From Rhodanobacteraceae bacterium (GTDB lineage: Bacteria; Acidobacteriota; Terriglobia; Terriglobales; Acidobacteriaceae), in the NCBI GenBank assembly GCA_025350865.1, contig JANXWZ010000238.1:80453-144452 (forward strand): a DNA stretch of 64,000 bases, in the 5' to 3' direction. Both the position numbers and the translations under genes were made by a program. Numbering within the stretch: the first letter of the stretch is position 1; every line of letters begins with the position of its first letter. The notes under the pieces were generated by a model, which was not told where the DNA came from, searched no databases, and worked only from the letters and a program-made list of their open reading frames with translations. This document shows, piece after piece, positions 43,724 through 52,484 of this stretch.

Positions 43724-46453
43724 ATGATTCGTTGGGCCAAAATGTGTTCGCTGGGCTTGGTTGGTGTCGGGATGATGGCTGCATGTGCCAACGCAGCTGA
43801 AGCGCAGGATAGCCGCACTGTGACAGAGCCGGTGGTGCCTCCCAGCTGTGTGGTCCTGCCCGCTCAACAGGGAATCCTGAGCGGCGAACCAACGACCGAG
43901 ACGTCTGTGGACACTGCAACCGTGCAAGCCGCACTGACTGCCTGCCCGGCCGGACAGGCGGTTGACTTGTCAACCAGTGGAGGCAATAATGCATTTTTGA
44001 TCGGACCAATCAAGATTCCGGGTGGCGTGACACTTCTGGTAGATGGAAGCGTTACCGTCTTCGGTTCGCGCAATCCGGCGGACTACCAGGTGAGCACGGC
44101 CGGCGTGGAGACGTGCGGTACTGTAGGCACGGCAGGGAATGGCTGCAAGTCGCTGATCACGATGGCCAGCGCCAACTCCGCGATCATGGGGTATGGCGTG
44201 ATCGACGGGCGCGGTCAGGACAAATTGATCGTAAACGGGACAGCGGCGACGTTTTCGTGGTGGGACAATGCCGGGTTTGCGCAGAAGAGCAGCGGCTCGC
44301 AGAATAATCCGATCCTTGTCTCAGCGAGCGGGGCTAACGCAGTCTTCTACAGGATCACGTTTCGCAACTCGCCCATGTTCCACGTCAAGTGGACGGGAAA
44401 TCTGACCAACAAGACCGGCTTTACGGCCTGGGGTGTCAAGGTGGCAACGCCATTCAGTGCGCGCAACACGGACGGTATCGACCCATCCGGGTTGAACATC
44501 TCGGTGCTCAACTCGTGGATTTCCGACGGCGACGACAACGTGGCTGTCAGCGCTTCGAGTCCCGCCCAGAACATCACGATAGCGAACGTGAATACCTATA
44601 GCGGCCACGGCATTTCGGTGGGCAGCATTACCAAGGGCGGCCTCACCAACATGCTGGTGCAGAACATCACCCAGATGGGGACGCCTACAGATTCAAACGG
44701 GATCGGCATTCGCATCAAGGCGCAGCAATCGAATGGTGGCCTGGTGCAGAACGTGACGTACCAAAACATCTGTAGCGCGGGCAATCGCGTTGCGATCTAC
44801 CTTTCGCCCTACTACAGCACGTCGGCGGGAACCTCGTACCCCAGCCTGCAAAACATCACCTACAGAAATATCCACGTCATTACCGAAGGTTTAGTGACAT
44901 TGCAGGGCTATTCGAACACGGGCGGCACGGTGGTGAACCCGTCTACCATCACGCTGGACAACGTGGTCTTCGACACGCTGCTGCAAAAGGATTTCAGCCC
45001 TGCGGAACAGAACCTGCAGGTGACAGTTGGACCCGGACCGGTATCGCCGCTGTTTCTCTCGCAGACAGGCACCAACGTGAGCTTCACGGGGTCAGTTACA
45101 AGCCCGAACCAGGCGCCTTACCCTTGCTCGGCGAGCCAGTTCCAGTATTTAGTGGGCGAGCTATTTGCCTCAAACACAACCTCGACCAACCTCCAGACGG
45201 AAACCCTGAATGCGCCAACATCGGTGACACTGAACGCCATCGTCCAGCCGGCCATGAGCCAGGTGAGCTACACGTCGAACAGCAGCGGCGGCAGCTATAC
45301 CGGTACTCCGGCACCGACCGCGCCGGTGCAGTTCGTGGAAGGAACCACGATCGTCGGAACAGGTACGCTCGGCGGCAACGGGACGATAGCTTCGCTGACG
45401 ATCCCGGGTGTTCGACCGGGTGTGCATACCTACAAAGCGCAGTACGCGGGCGATGCGACTTACACCAATCCGTTGAACTTCGGAAGCGTCACGGTGAATG
45501 TGGTCGGCGTTGCGACCAAGACGACCGTTACGACGACGGGCAGCACGGTCTTTGGCGGCTCGTTGTCGCTGGTAGCGACCGTGACTCCGGCCAGCGGGAC
45601 GAACCCCACCGGAACGGTTCAGTTTCTGGACGGCACAACAATCTTGGGGACGGCGACCGTGACCAACGGATCGGCGACGCTCCCTGTTTCTCTCTCTGGC
45701 GGAATTCATAATCTCTCGGCGACTTACCAGGGCGACACGACCTTCGGCGTTTCAACGAGCAGCAACCTGGCGGCGACGATCACTCCCGCAGCGAGCACCA
45801 CCAGCGTGACGGCGAGTGCTACGGCGATCAACCCCGGCGCAAGCACCGTGTTGACTGTGACGGTGGCAGGCGTACCGGGAGCGAAGTCTCCAGGCGGAAC
45901 GCTGGGGGTGACCGATGCCGGAGTGAGCGTCGGAGCGGCGTCACTGAACGCGAGCGGTGTTGCGACAGTGACATTGCCGCTGAGTAGCCTCGGTTCACAC
46001 ACCCTGACAGTGGCCTATAGCGGTGACATAAATTACAACGTAAGCGCGGGTACGATTGCGCTTGCAGTGGTTCAGCCGTTTTCTATCTCCGCGACCAACC
46101 TGACCACATCACTGGCACCCGGGGCAGGGGTTACGATTCCCATCACGGTCGCACCCGCCGGCGGCTTTAACGGCTCGGCAACGATGAGCTGCACCAGCCC
46201 GGTGGTCTACGTCACCTGCAGCGTCGCGCCAACGACGGTAGCCCTGAGCGGCAACACGCCGGTTCAGGTGTCGGCGATCATTACGGTCGCCCCGGTAGTC
46301 GGTTCCCTGCGGTTGCCGGGCTCGGGTTCCGCCCAGGGGATTGTGCTGGCTGTTCTGCTTCTGTTGGGAGTATTTGGGTTCGCCCGCCGTCGCAGCAAGT
46401 GGCGGGCGTTGGCGCTGTTCGTCGTGGCAACCGACTTTGCGGGATCGCGCTGA
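43724..46453 (+). CDS. GH28 polygalacturonase with Ig-like repeats; C-terminal end frameshifted
   Basis: About 909 residues from ATG 43724 (GGAGG nine bases upstream; GTG at 43721 is the alternative). A signal peptide is followed by a GH28 right-handed beta-helix with the catalytic blocks NTDGIDPSG, SDGDDNVAV, GHGISVGS and IRIKAQ, which cut galacturonan chains. From ~500 on come three Ig-like (Big_3-type) repeats (VQFVEGTTIVGTGTLGGNG, VQFLDGTTILGTATVTNGSA) and then the Ig-helix-RRR module also seen in the TIGR03118 protein. The frame breaks at ~46442: a one-base shift would continue GIALTGCGTCYS, and a second opposite shift at ~46534 restores the original frame to a TAG at 46576. Confidence 0.88.
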   Translation: MIRWAKMCSLGLVGVGMMAACANAAEAQDSRTVTEPVVPPSCVVLPAQQGILSGEPTTETSVDTATVQAALTACPAGQAVDLSTSGGNNAFLIGPIKIPGGVTLLVDGSVTVFGSRNPADYQVSTAGVETCGTVGTAGNGCKSLITMASANSAIMGYGVIDGRGQDKLIVNGTAATFSWWDNAGFAQKSSGSQNNPILVSASGANAVFYRITFRNSPMFHVKWTGNLTNKTGFTAWGVKVATPFSARNTDGIDPSGLNISVLNSWISDGDDNVAVSASSPAQNITIANVNTYSGHGISVGSITKGGLTNMLVQNITQMGTPTDSNGIGIRIKAQQSNGGLVQNVTYQNICSAGNRVAIYLSPYYSTSAGTSYPSLQNITYRNIHVITEGLVTLQGYSNTGGTVVNPSTITLDNVVFDTLLQKDFSPAEQNLQVTVGPGPVSPLFLSQTGTNVSFTGSVTSPNQAPYPCSASQFQYLVGELFASNTTSTNLQTETLNAPTSVTLNAIVQPAMSQVSYTSNSSGGSYTGTPAPTAPVQFVEGTTIVGTGTLGGNGTIASLTIPGVRPGVHTYKAQYAGDATYTNPLNFGSVTVNVVGVATKTTVTTTGSTVFGGSLSLVATVTPASGTNPTGTVQFLDGTTILGTATVTNGSATLPVSLSGGIHNLSATYQGDTTFGVSTSSNLAATITPAASTTSVTASATAINPGASTVLTVTVAGVPGAKSPGGTLGVTDAGVSVGAASLNASGVATVTLPLSSLGSHTLTVAYSGDINYNVSAGTIALAVVQPFSISATNLTTSLAPGAGVTIPITVAPAGGFNGSATMSCTSPVVYVTCSVAPTTVALSGNTPVQVSAIITVAPVVGSLRLPGSGSAQGIVLAVLLLLGVFGFARRRSKWRALALFVVATDFAGSR

Positions 46454-46576
46454 CGGGTTGCGGCACTTGTTATTCGGTGGAGCTGCCGCCTGCCGGAACT
46501 CAGGTGGTGACGGTGACTGGGAACGGGGCCGGCCGTGACGTCTTCAGTCAACATCACCGTTACGGTGACGAATTAG
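46442..46576 (+). other. Displaced C-terminal tail of the GH28 protein
   Basis: The +/- shifted reading gives ALTGCGTCYSVELPPAGTQ, VVTVTGNGAG and then VTSSVNITVTVTN and a stop. This matches the LFSGCST ... VALTVQ tail of the TIGR03118 protein at 7941. A missing base near GCGGGATCG (46439-46447) and an extra base near GGCCGGCCG (46527-46535) explain it. Confidence 0.75.
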
Positions 46577-46607
46577 AACGGATTTTCAATGCTCTAAGCA
46601 CAAACAA

Positions 46608-46664
46608 CAGATCCCTACGGGATGACAACAAAGTTCCTTTTGTTTGTCATCCCGTAGGGATCTG
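46608..46664. terminator. Perfect 21-bp hairpin, bidirectional terminator candidate
   Basis: CAGATCCCTACGGGATGACAA (46608-46628) pairs perfectly with 46644-46664 across a 15-base loop, followed by CTTTTG. It separates the convergent GH28 and pdxS genes. Each arm contains a GCAGATCCCTACGGGATGACA-type unit, also found as a single unit at 47787-47807. Confidence 0.78.
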
Positions 46665-46675
46665 CTTTTGGACCC

Positions 46676-47656
46676 TTACCAGCCGCGAGTCTGCATCATT
46701 TCGGCTTCGGGAATGTTGCCGACGGCGAGGCCCTTCATTGCGCCCAGGCACTCTTCGCTGGCCTCGGCGATAATCTGCGGATTGTCGAAGTGCGTGGCCG
46801 CGCGGACGATTGCCTTGGCACGCGAAACCGCTTCCTTGTACTCGTTCGGAGTGAGCGGGTTGCCGCTAGGGTCCATGCCCACTTCGAGGCGGATATTGCC
46901 CTCCTTCATGAAGATGCCGGAGCCGACGAAGACCGTCTGCGCGCCAAGCTGCATCATGAGGGCCGCGTCGGCGGGTGTTGCGATGCCGCCGGCAGAGAAG
47001 TTGGGAACGGGAAGCTTGCCGGTTTTGGCGACCATGACGACCAGCTCGTAAGGAGCCCGGAGGTTCTTTGCAGCAGCGTAGAGCTCCTGGTCGTCGAGGA
47101 CCGTGAGAGCCTTGATCTCGCTGGTGATCTGGCGCATGTGGCGGACAGCGTGAATGACGTCGCCGGTGCCGGGCTCGCCCTTGGTGCGGATCATGGCCGC
47201 ACCTTCGGCGATGCGCCGGAGAGCCTCGCCAAGGTCTTTGGCGCCGCAGACGAAGGGAGTCTTGAAGGAGTGCTTGTCGATGTGGTGGAGCTCATCGGCA
47301 GGGGTGAGAACTTCGGACTCGTCGATGAAGTCGACGGCAAGGGTTTCGAGCACCTGAGCCTCAACGAAATGCCCTATGCGGACCTTGGCCATGACGGGGA
47401 TGGAGACGGCTTTCTGGATCGCCTTGATCATGCCGGGGTGCGACATGCGGGCGACGCCGCCCTGGGCGCGGATCATGGCCGGGACGCGCTCGAGGGCCAT
47501 CACGGCGACTGCGCCGGCCTGCTCTGCGATGATGGCCTGGTCGACGTCCATGACGTCCATACTGACGCCGCCTTTGAGCATCTCGGCGAGGCCGGTCTTG
47601 AGGCGGAGGCCAGGGCTGGTGAAGGATTTGTGTCCGTTTGAGGTATGGTCGGGCAT
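46676..47656 (-). CDS. pdxS: Pyridoxal 5'-phosphate synthase lyase subunit
   Basis: 326 residues. It makes PLP from ribose-5-phosphate, glyceraldehyde-3-phosphate and ammonia supplied by PdxT. The imine-forming lysines are in [15 protein letters not shown] and [13 protein letters not shown], and [20 protein letters not shown] is the phosphate-binding region. ATG 47656 has AAAGGAG eight bases upstream; the 21 extra residues of the track are dropped. The deoxyxylulose-independent PLP route is therefore present, with the two subunits encoded apart. Confidence 0.96.
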   Translation of the reverse strand: MPDHTSNGHKSFTSPGLRLKTGLAEMLKGGVSMDVMDVDQAIIAEQAGAVAVMALERVPAMIRAQGGVARMSHPGMIKAIQKAVSIPVMAKVRIGHFVEAQVLETLAVDFIDESEVLTPADELHHIDKHSFKTPFVCGAKDLGEALRRIAEGAAMIRTKGEPGTGDVIHAVRHMRQITSEIKALTVLDDQELYAAAKNLRAPYELVVMVAKTGKLPVPNFSAGGIATPADAALMMQLGAQTVFVGSGIFMKEGNIRLEVGMDPSGNPLTPNEYKEAVSRAKAIVRAATHFDNPQIIAEASEECLGAMKGLAVGNIPEAEMMQTRGW

Positions 47657-47786
47657 GGCAAAGTCTCCTTTGAGAGGTGTGGGTAGCTCAAGTTGTTGAG
47701 TTTGCCGGGGCGCTCTCACGCGGGAGCGATTGATTTCCTGACCGGAGTCTTTAGTTTAGCAGGAGTTGGGAGAAACAACGACAACC

Positions 47787-47807
47787 GCAGACCCCTGCGG
47801 GATGACA
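47787..47807 (+). repeat. Single unit of the GCAGATCCCTACGGGATGACA repeat family
   Basis: GCAGACCCCTGCGGGATGACA differs in two positions from the unit in each arm of the hairpin at 46608-46664. The changes keep the internal CCCTGCGGG/CCCTACGGG pattern. Confidence 0.65.
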
Positions 47808-47811
47808 TGCA

Positions 47812-47849
47812 AAAGACACGGGTGAGTTGTGGGACTCACCCGTGTCTTT
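47812..47849 (-). terminator. Hairpin terminator of the M28 peptidase gene
   Basis: AAAGACACGGGTGAGT pairs perfectly with ACTCACCCGTGTCTTT (16 bp, loop TGTGGG). On the minus strand TTTTGC follows, a short T-run. It begins five bases after the peptidase stop codon. Confidence 0.75.
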
Positions 47850-47853
47850 ACGC

Positions 47854-49521
47854 TTACTTCTTGAGAGGCTCGGGTGTTGGGATGCGGGGCAGCATGTCGA
47901 GGCGGGTGGCGGCGTTGTAGGCGAACCAGGCTTCGATCATGGAGCCCTGCATGACGTCGTCCTTCTGGACGCGATCATAGAGGTCGGCGTTGCTGTGGTG
48001 GGTCCGGCTTCCATACTCGAGCGGGTCCTGCTGGAAGCCGATGCCGTTGAGGCCGATCCACGAGAAGGCGGTCGAGTCTGTACCACCGGGTTGCAGGGTG
48101 GGGCGAAACTCCGTACCCGTCACGGCGACGATGTGCTGATCTTTGATCGGCTCGATCCACGACTGGAAGATCACACCCATCTGCGCACTGCCCCCCGCCG
48201 AGACGCCGCGGAAGCGGCCCGAACCACCGTCGTCGTTGAAGTAGACATCGAACTTGTCGTATTCCGGAGTCTTCTTCATGGTGTCGCGTTGCGCGAAGTG
48301 CTGCTGCACGTAGGCGGCGGAACCGAAGTCGCCTTCTTCTTCACCGCCCCAAAGCGCGACGCGGACGGTGCGCGCCATCGGTTTCTTGAGCGTTGTGAGA
48401 ATGCGCACGGCCTCCATAGCCACCGAGGAGCCGGTGCCGTTGTCGGTTGCGCCGGTGCCGCCCTGCCAGCTATCGAAGTGGCCACCGACCATCACCACTT
48501 CATCTTTCTTGGTCGTGCCCAGAATCTCGCCGATGACGTTGAAAGCCATCTGATCGTCCTTCTGGTACTCCACCTGCACGTCGAACGTGAGCTTCGGTAC
48601 GGTGCCGTGCTGCAGCAGGCGGACGACACGGTTGTACTGCTCGGGCGAGATGGCCACCATGGGTGGCGGAACCGGGTCATTGGGGTCCTGCGAACCTCCG
48701 TAGGTGGTGAAGATTGTGCCGCCGTCGCCGTTGTAGCCCGGAGTCAGAACCATGGCGGGAGCTTCGGCATGCAGGAAAGCGTTCAGCTCGTTGCGGAGAT
48801 CATGATTTCCGGCCAAGGCCTGCGACGTAGGCGTGAACTCCCATGTACCTTCGCCGGGACGGCCGCGCCCGCTGGGGTCGCGATTCGCTGCCGCTGCCGC
48901 ACCGCCAGCGCCTGGAGCTCCGGGACGTCCACCACCGGGGCCGCCGCGTGCATTTCCGCGAGCCAGAATCTCCTCATCGGTGGGCGAAGGCTGCGCGTCG
49001 GCCCGCGTGTGCAACGTCAGCGTCGGCGGATCGAAGATGAGGACGATCTTGCCCTTCAACTTGCCGTGGTACTTGGCGAAGTCATCTTTGGAGTGGATGG
49101 GTGCGAACATCGGTTCCCCGGTGAGGATACCGTTGGTTCCGGGCGTCCATGCCAGTGGGAAACCAGTGAGCGCAGCGTAAGCCGGGGACTCCATCGCGCC
49201 GTAAAACTTCTTGATCTGCCATCCATACCCGAATGGCCACTTCTCGATGTGGACGTTCTGCAATCCCCATTCCTTCATCTGCTTCATGGCCCACTCGGCT
49301 GCGGCGCGGTGATTGCGACTGTTGTTTACGCGCGGGCCGTAGACCTCTGATATGTAGTAGAGGTGCTCCATCACCTGCGAGTGCTGATAGGCCTCGGCCT
49401 TGATCTGGGCGAGGGTTTCCAGATCGACCTTGTCGCCGGTGGGCTGCTGCGCGGTTGCGGAGGAGACGACCATGAGTGCAGTAAGCAGTGTGGCAGCAGG
49501 CTTGAGGCGGAACAGGTTCAT
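47854..49521 (-). CDS. Secreted M28-family metallopeptidase
   Basis: 555 residues with a signal peptide (ATLLTALMVVSSATAQQ). The di-zinc aminopeptidase motifs are VMVGGHFDSWQGGTGATDNG (His, Asp), WGGEEEGDFGS (Glu pair) and YGSRTHHSNADLYD (His). An intervening PA-like region (residues ~110-300) contains a low-complexity Gly/Ala/Pro/Arg insert (GGPGGGRPGAPGAGGAAAAA). It removes N-terminal amino acids or acts as a carboxypeptidase outside the cytoplasm. It is one of several exported peptidases here (with S9 at 50092). Confidence 0.92.
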   Translation of the reverse strand: MNLFRLKPAATLLTALMVVSSATAQQPTGDKVDLETLAQIKAEAYQHSQVMEHLYYISEVYGPRVNNSRNHRAAAEWAMKQMKEWGLQNVHIEKWPFGYGWQIKKFYGAMESPAYAALTGFPLAWTPGTNGILTGEPMFAPIHSKDDFAKYHGKLKGKIVLIFDPPTLTLHTRADAQPSPTDEEILARGNARGGPGGGRPGAPGAGGAAAAANRDPSGRGRPGEGTWEFTPTSQALAGNHDLRNELNAFLHAEAPAMVLTPGYNGDGGTIFTTYGGSQDPNDPVPPPMVAISPEQYNRVVRLLQHGTVPKLTFDVQVEYQKDDQMAFNVIGEILGTTKKDEVVMVGGHFDSWQGGTGATDNGTGSSVAMEAVRILTTLKKPMARTVRVALWGGEEEGDFGSAAYVQQHFAQRDTMKKTPEYDKFDVYFNDDGGSGRFRGVSAGGSAQMGVIFQSWIEPIKDQHIVAVTGTEFRPTLQPGGTDSTAFSWIGLNGIGFQQDPLEYGSRTHHSNADLYDRVQKDDVMQGSMIEAWFAYNAATRLDMLPRIPTPEPLKK

Positions 49522-49700
49522 TCAGGATCTCGCTTTCAAATAGGATCTGACGATCAATATGCAGAGGGACAGCGGTATCGGCACGATGTGCCGTCGCAGT
49601 GGTTATTGGTAATTTGGTGGTGGGATGAAGGTATCGAATTCCCGCGTACGACGCAATACAGCGCAAGGAGAGGACACGATGAGAACGGACTTGCTGTGGT

Positions 49701-49995
49701 TTGATGGGCCGTGCTGCGTGTGGGGACGAGGTTCGCGAACTGTTGCATGACGGTTGTCCGACGGCTTGCCTTGGTGACTATCCGTTTTTCTATGTGAACG
49801 TGTTTACCGCGCACACGAATGTGGGGTTCTTGCAAGGCGCGGGGCTGCCTGACCCGGCTCGACTGTTGCGGGGGAATGGCAAGTTCATGCGGCATGTGAA
49901 GCTGCGGCCGGGGGGAGGCTTGCGATGATGCGGCGGTGCGGCGGCTGATTGAGGCGGCTTATGCGGATATGAAAGCGCGGGTTGAGAACGGGTAG
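49701..49995 (+). pseudogene. Frameshifted remnant of a DUF1801-like protein
   Basis: The frame from 49701 contains a recognisable DUF1801-type core (CLGDYPFFYVNVFTAHTNVG, GNGKFMRHVKLRPGG). It breaks near 49923; in the next frame it continues DDAAVRRLIEAAYADMKARV to a TAG at 49995. One extra base in a G-rich stretch accounts for it. The N-terminus (upstream of GDEVRELLHDG) has no convincing start codon or ribosome site, so the 5' end also looks degraded. The rest of the gap 49522-50091 holds nothing recognisable. Confidence 0.72.
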
Positions 49996-50091
49996 GGCCG
50001 AGGCGGCATAAGCGCACATGGGCGCCTTCGACTGCGGTTGTCGCAGCGCGACGACCTTCGCTCAGGATGCCAGTCTAGTTCGGAAATCGAG

Positions 50092-52404
50092 TCAGGGTTT
50101 GCAGGTTGGCGTGATGTCGTACTGGGCTTCGCACTTGCCCAAGAGAAAGCCGTCGAACCAACTGATGATGTGGTCGAGGCGCTCTACGCGGTGCCAGGGT
50201 TCGCCGGAGCGGGAGAGTTCGTGGCTTTCACGCGGGAAGCGGATCATGACGGTGGGAATCTTCTTGTATTTGAGGGCGCGGAAGAAGTCTTCGCCGCCGC
50301 TGCCGGGGGGTGTGCGATAGTCGGCGTCACCCAGGATGAACATCATTGGCGTCTTGATGTTGTTCACGAAGGTGATTGGCGAGTGTGCCTTGTAGAGCTC
50401 GACGTTATCGAAGGGCGGCGACTTGGGTTCGAAGCTCTGGTGGAAGCTCATGGCGTCAGCCGTGTACCACCAGTTGGCCCAGTCGGTGATGTCACGCTGT
50501 GCGACTGCGGCCTTGAAGCGATTCGTCTGGGTGACGACCCAATCGGTGAGCAGACCGCCGCCGGAACCGCCGGTGACGCCGATCCTGGCGGGGTCGGCCC
50601 AGCCATTGGCTACGATGGCGTCGACGGTGTCCATGAGATCGTGGAAGTCGTCACCCGGGTAGTTGTTCTCAATGATGGTGGCGAAGTTCTGGCCGTACGT
50701 GGTGGATCCGCGCGGGTTGGGATAGTCGACGACGTAGCCCTTGGCGGCCATCACGAGCATCTCGTGGTCAAAGACCCAGCCGTATGCGGAGTGAGGGCCG
50801 CCATGGATGTTGAGAATGAGGGGATAGGGCTTGGCAGGCTTGTCGGGGGAAGAGGCGTCCTTGACCGTGACGTTGGGAAAATCGGGTGGGAGTTGAACGA
50901 AAGTATCGATGGAAGTGAAGGGGATGTCCTTCTCATGCACGGTCGGGGTGACCTTCAGCTCGACGGGCATTCTGAGGTCCAGCTGAGAGAAGAGGGCTTC
51001 GTTGACGTGTGTGATCTGAGTCTGATTGCCTGGCCGGGGCGTTGCGGGTGCGGGGCCCGAAGCGGGGCCTCCAGGCTCAACTGCCGGGTCGATCTTGAAA
51101 AGATCGCCGAGCAGGATTGGGTTGGAGATGAGGGCGTAGATGGCTTTCTGGTCGGGCGTGGAGGCAAAGCTGAGGACAGCCTGGCGGCGCGCGGAGAGCT
51201 GAGCCACCTCGCCGGATGAGGAATCGACGGAGAGGATGATGGCCGAGCCGCGAGAGCCGGCTACGTCCAGCAAGTGGGAGGAGTCTGCGCTCCATAGGAT
51301 GCCGCCGCGCCCGCCGCCGCGAGGTGCGGTGTTGTCACCGCCGACGCCGGAGCCCATCTCGAAGGCTTTGAATGCTGTGAGGTTTTTCGGCTCTTTCGTG
51401 ATGGAGGGTGCGTCGCCAGCCCAGTCAATATCGACAGTCCAGAGGTCGACTTCTGCGTGGCTGATGGCCTTGGCGCCTTCGGTGGCGGCGTGGAAGGCGA
51501 GGTGCTTGCCGTCCGGCGAAAGGGCGATGCCGCGAGCCTGGGGCTTCATCTCGTGGGTAAGCGTGGCGGTCGGGATGTCCTTGGGATGGCTGGCGGCAGT
51601 GGATGGCTTGAAGGCATAGAGGGTGTTGTGGGGGAACTCTTCGAAGATGGCTTCGTCGACCGTGGCCTTGGTGAGCATGACCCAGCCATCCTTCGACCAG
51701 AGGTAGTCTTCGACGCCGAAACGCCCGCCGGTGAGCTGCCACGCGCCGTCCTGCGTGCCATCGGGTTTTGGCAGGAAGACCATGTAAAGCTGCGGCACGA
51801 AGCTGGGGTCGAGATTGCCCTCGCCATTGAAGCGGTAGATGGCGCGGTTGACGATGCGTACGTCGGAGACGTGGGCGTCGTCTCCGGTGGCGCGGGCCTT
51901 TATAGCGGCTTCGAGGCGGACCTTGGCGGGGTCCTGCGGGGTGGATGAAAGGACCGTCAGGGCAGCTCCGTCCGGAGCCCACTGCGGTGACGTGGCTCCT
52001 TTGGACAGCTCGGTAATCTTGACAGGGTTGGCGTTGGGAGACGCGGCCATGACGAAGAGCTGGGGCGGCGACGGTGGGGTGCCGGGGCGCTCGACAGCGC
52101 GGATGAAGGCGATGTGTTTGCCATCAGGCGACCAGCGCGGGGAGGTGTCGCGGGTACCGGGGGTGAGCAGCTGCGGGGTCGCGTTGGGGGTGGTCAGGTC
52201 GAGCAGATAGAGGGTGGTCTGGTAGCCGGCATGATCGGGTGTGACGCTTGCCTGCACGAAGCAAATGGTGGAGCCCGAGGGCGAGAGCTGCGTGTCGCCG
52301 ACCCAGTTGAACGCGAAGAGATCCTTGTCGGTAATGGGGCGCTTGGTTTGCGCGGCAGCGAAGGAAGCGGCGAGGATAAGAGCAAAGGCGGCGAGACGGC
52401 GCAT
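50092..52404 (-). CDS. Secreted S9-family serine peptidase (prolyl oligopeptidase/acylaminoacyl type)
   Basis: 770 residues with a signal peptide (LAAFALILAASFAAAQ). Residues ~25-480 form a WD/TolB-like propeller (SPRWSPDGKHIAFIRAV, GIALSPDGKHLAFHAAT). The C-terminal alpha/beta hydrolase has GVTGGSGGGLLTDWV (Ser nucleophile), ILGDADYRTPP (Asp) and RFPRESHELSRSGEPWHRVE (His). It cleaves oligopeptides; specificity is unknown. Two Cys at the very C-terminus (KCEAQYDITPTCKP) may form a disulfide. Confidence 0.93.
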   Translation of the reverse strand: MRRLAAFALILAASFAAAQTKRPITDKDLFAFNWVGDTQLSPSGSTICFVQASVTPDHAGYQTTLYLLDLTTPNATPQLLTPGTRDTSPRWSPDGKHIAFIRAVERPGTPPSPPQLFVMAASPNANPVKITELSKGATSPQWAPDGAALTVLSSTPQDPAKVRLEAAIKARATGDDAHVSDVRIVNRAIYRFNGEGNLDPSFVPQLYMVFLPKPDGTQDGAWQLTGGRFGVEDYLWSKDGWVMLTKATVDEAIFEEFPHNTLYAFKPSTAASHPKDIPTATLTHEMKPQARGIALSPDGKHLAFHAATEGAKAISHAEVDLWTVDIDWAGDAPSITKEPKNLTAFKAFEMGSGVGGDNTAPRGGGRGGILWSADSSHLLDVAGSRGSAIILSVDSSSGEVAQLSARRQAVLSFASTPDQKAIYALISNPILLGDLFKIDPAVEPGGPASGPAPATPRPGNQTQITHVNEALFSQLDLRMPVELKVTPTVHEKDIPFTSIDTFVQLPPDFPNVTVKDASSPDKPAKPYPLILNIHGGPHSAYGWVFDHEMLVMAAKGYVVDYPNPRGSTTYGQNFATIIENNYPGDDFHDLMDTVDAIVANGWADPARIGVTGGSGGGLLTDWVVTQTNRFKAAVAQRDITDWANWWYTADAMSFHQSFEPKSPPFDNVELYKAHSPITFVNNIKTPMMFILGDADYRTPPGSGGEDFFRALKYKKIPTVMIRFPRESHELSRSGEPWHRVERLDHIISWFDGFLLGKCEAQYDITPTCKP

Positions 52405-52484
52405 GGAACCTCGGACGGATAAGCTTAGGAGTTAAATCAACATACCACCCTGGCTTGAGTCGATGTTCGAAGGAAGCGAATCCA

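Noticed and set aside
47827-49350. 507-residue plus-strand ORF
   Set aside because: Antisense of the M28 peptidase gene; no recognisable domain.
50038-51219. 393-residue plus-strand ORF
   Set aside because: Antisense of the S9 peptidase gene.
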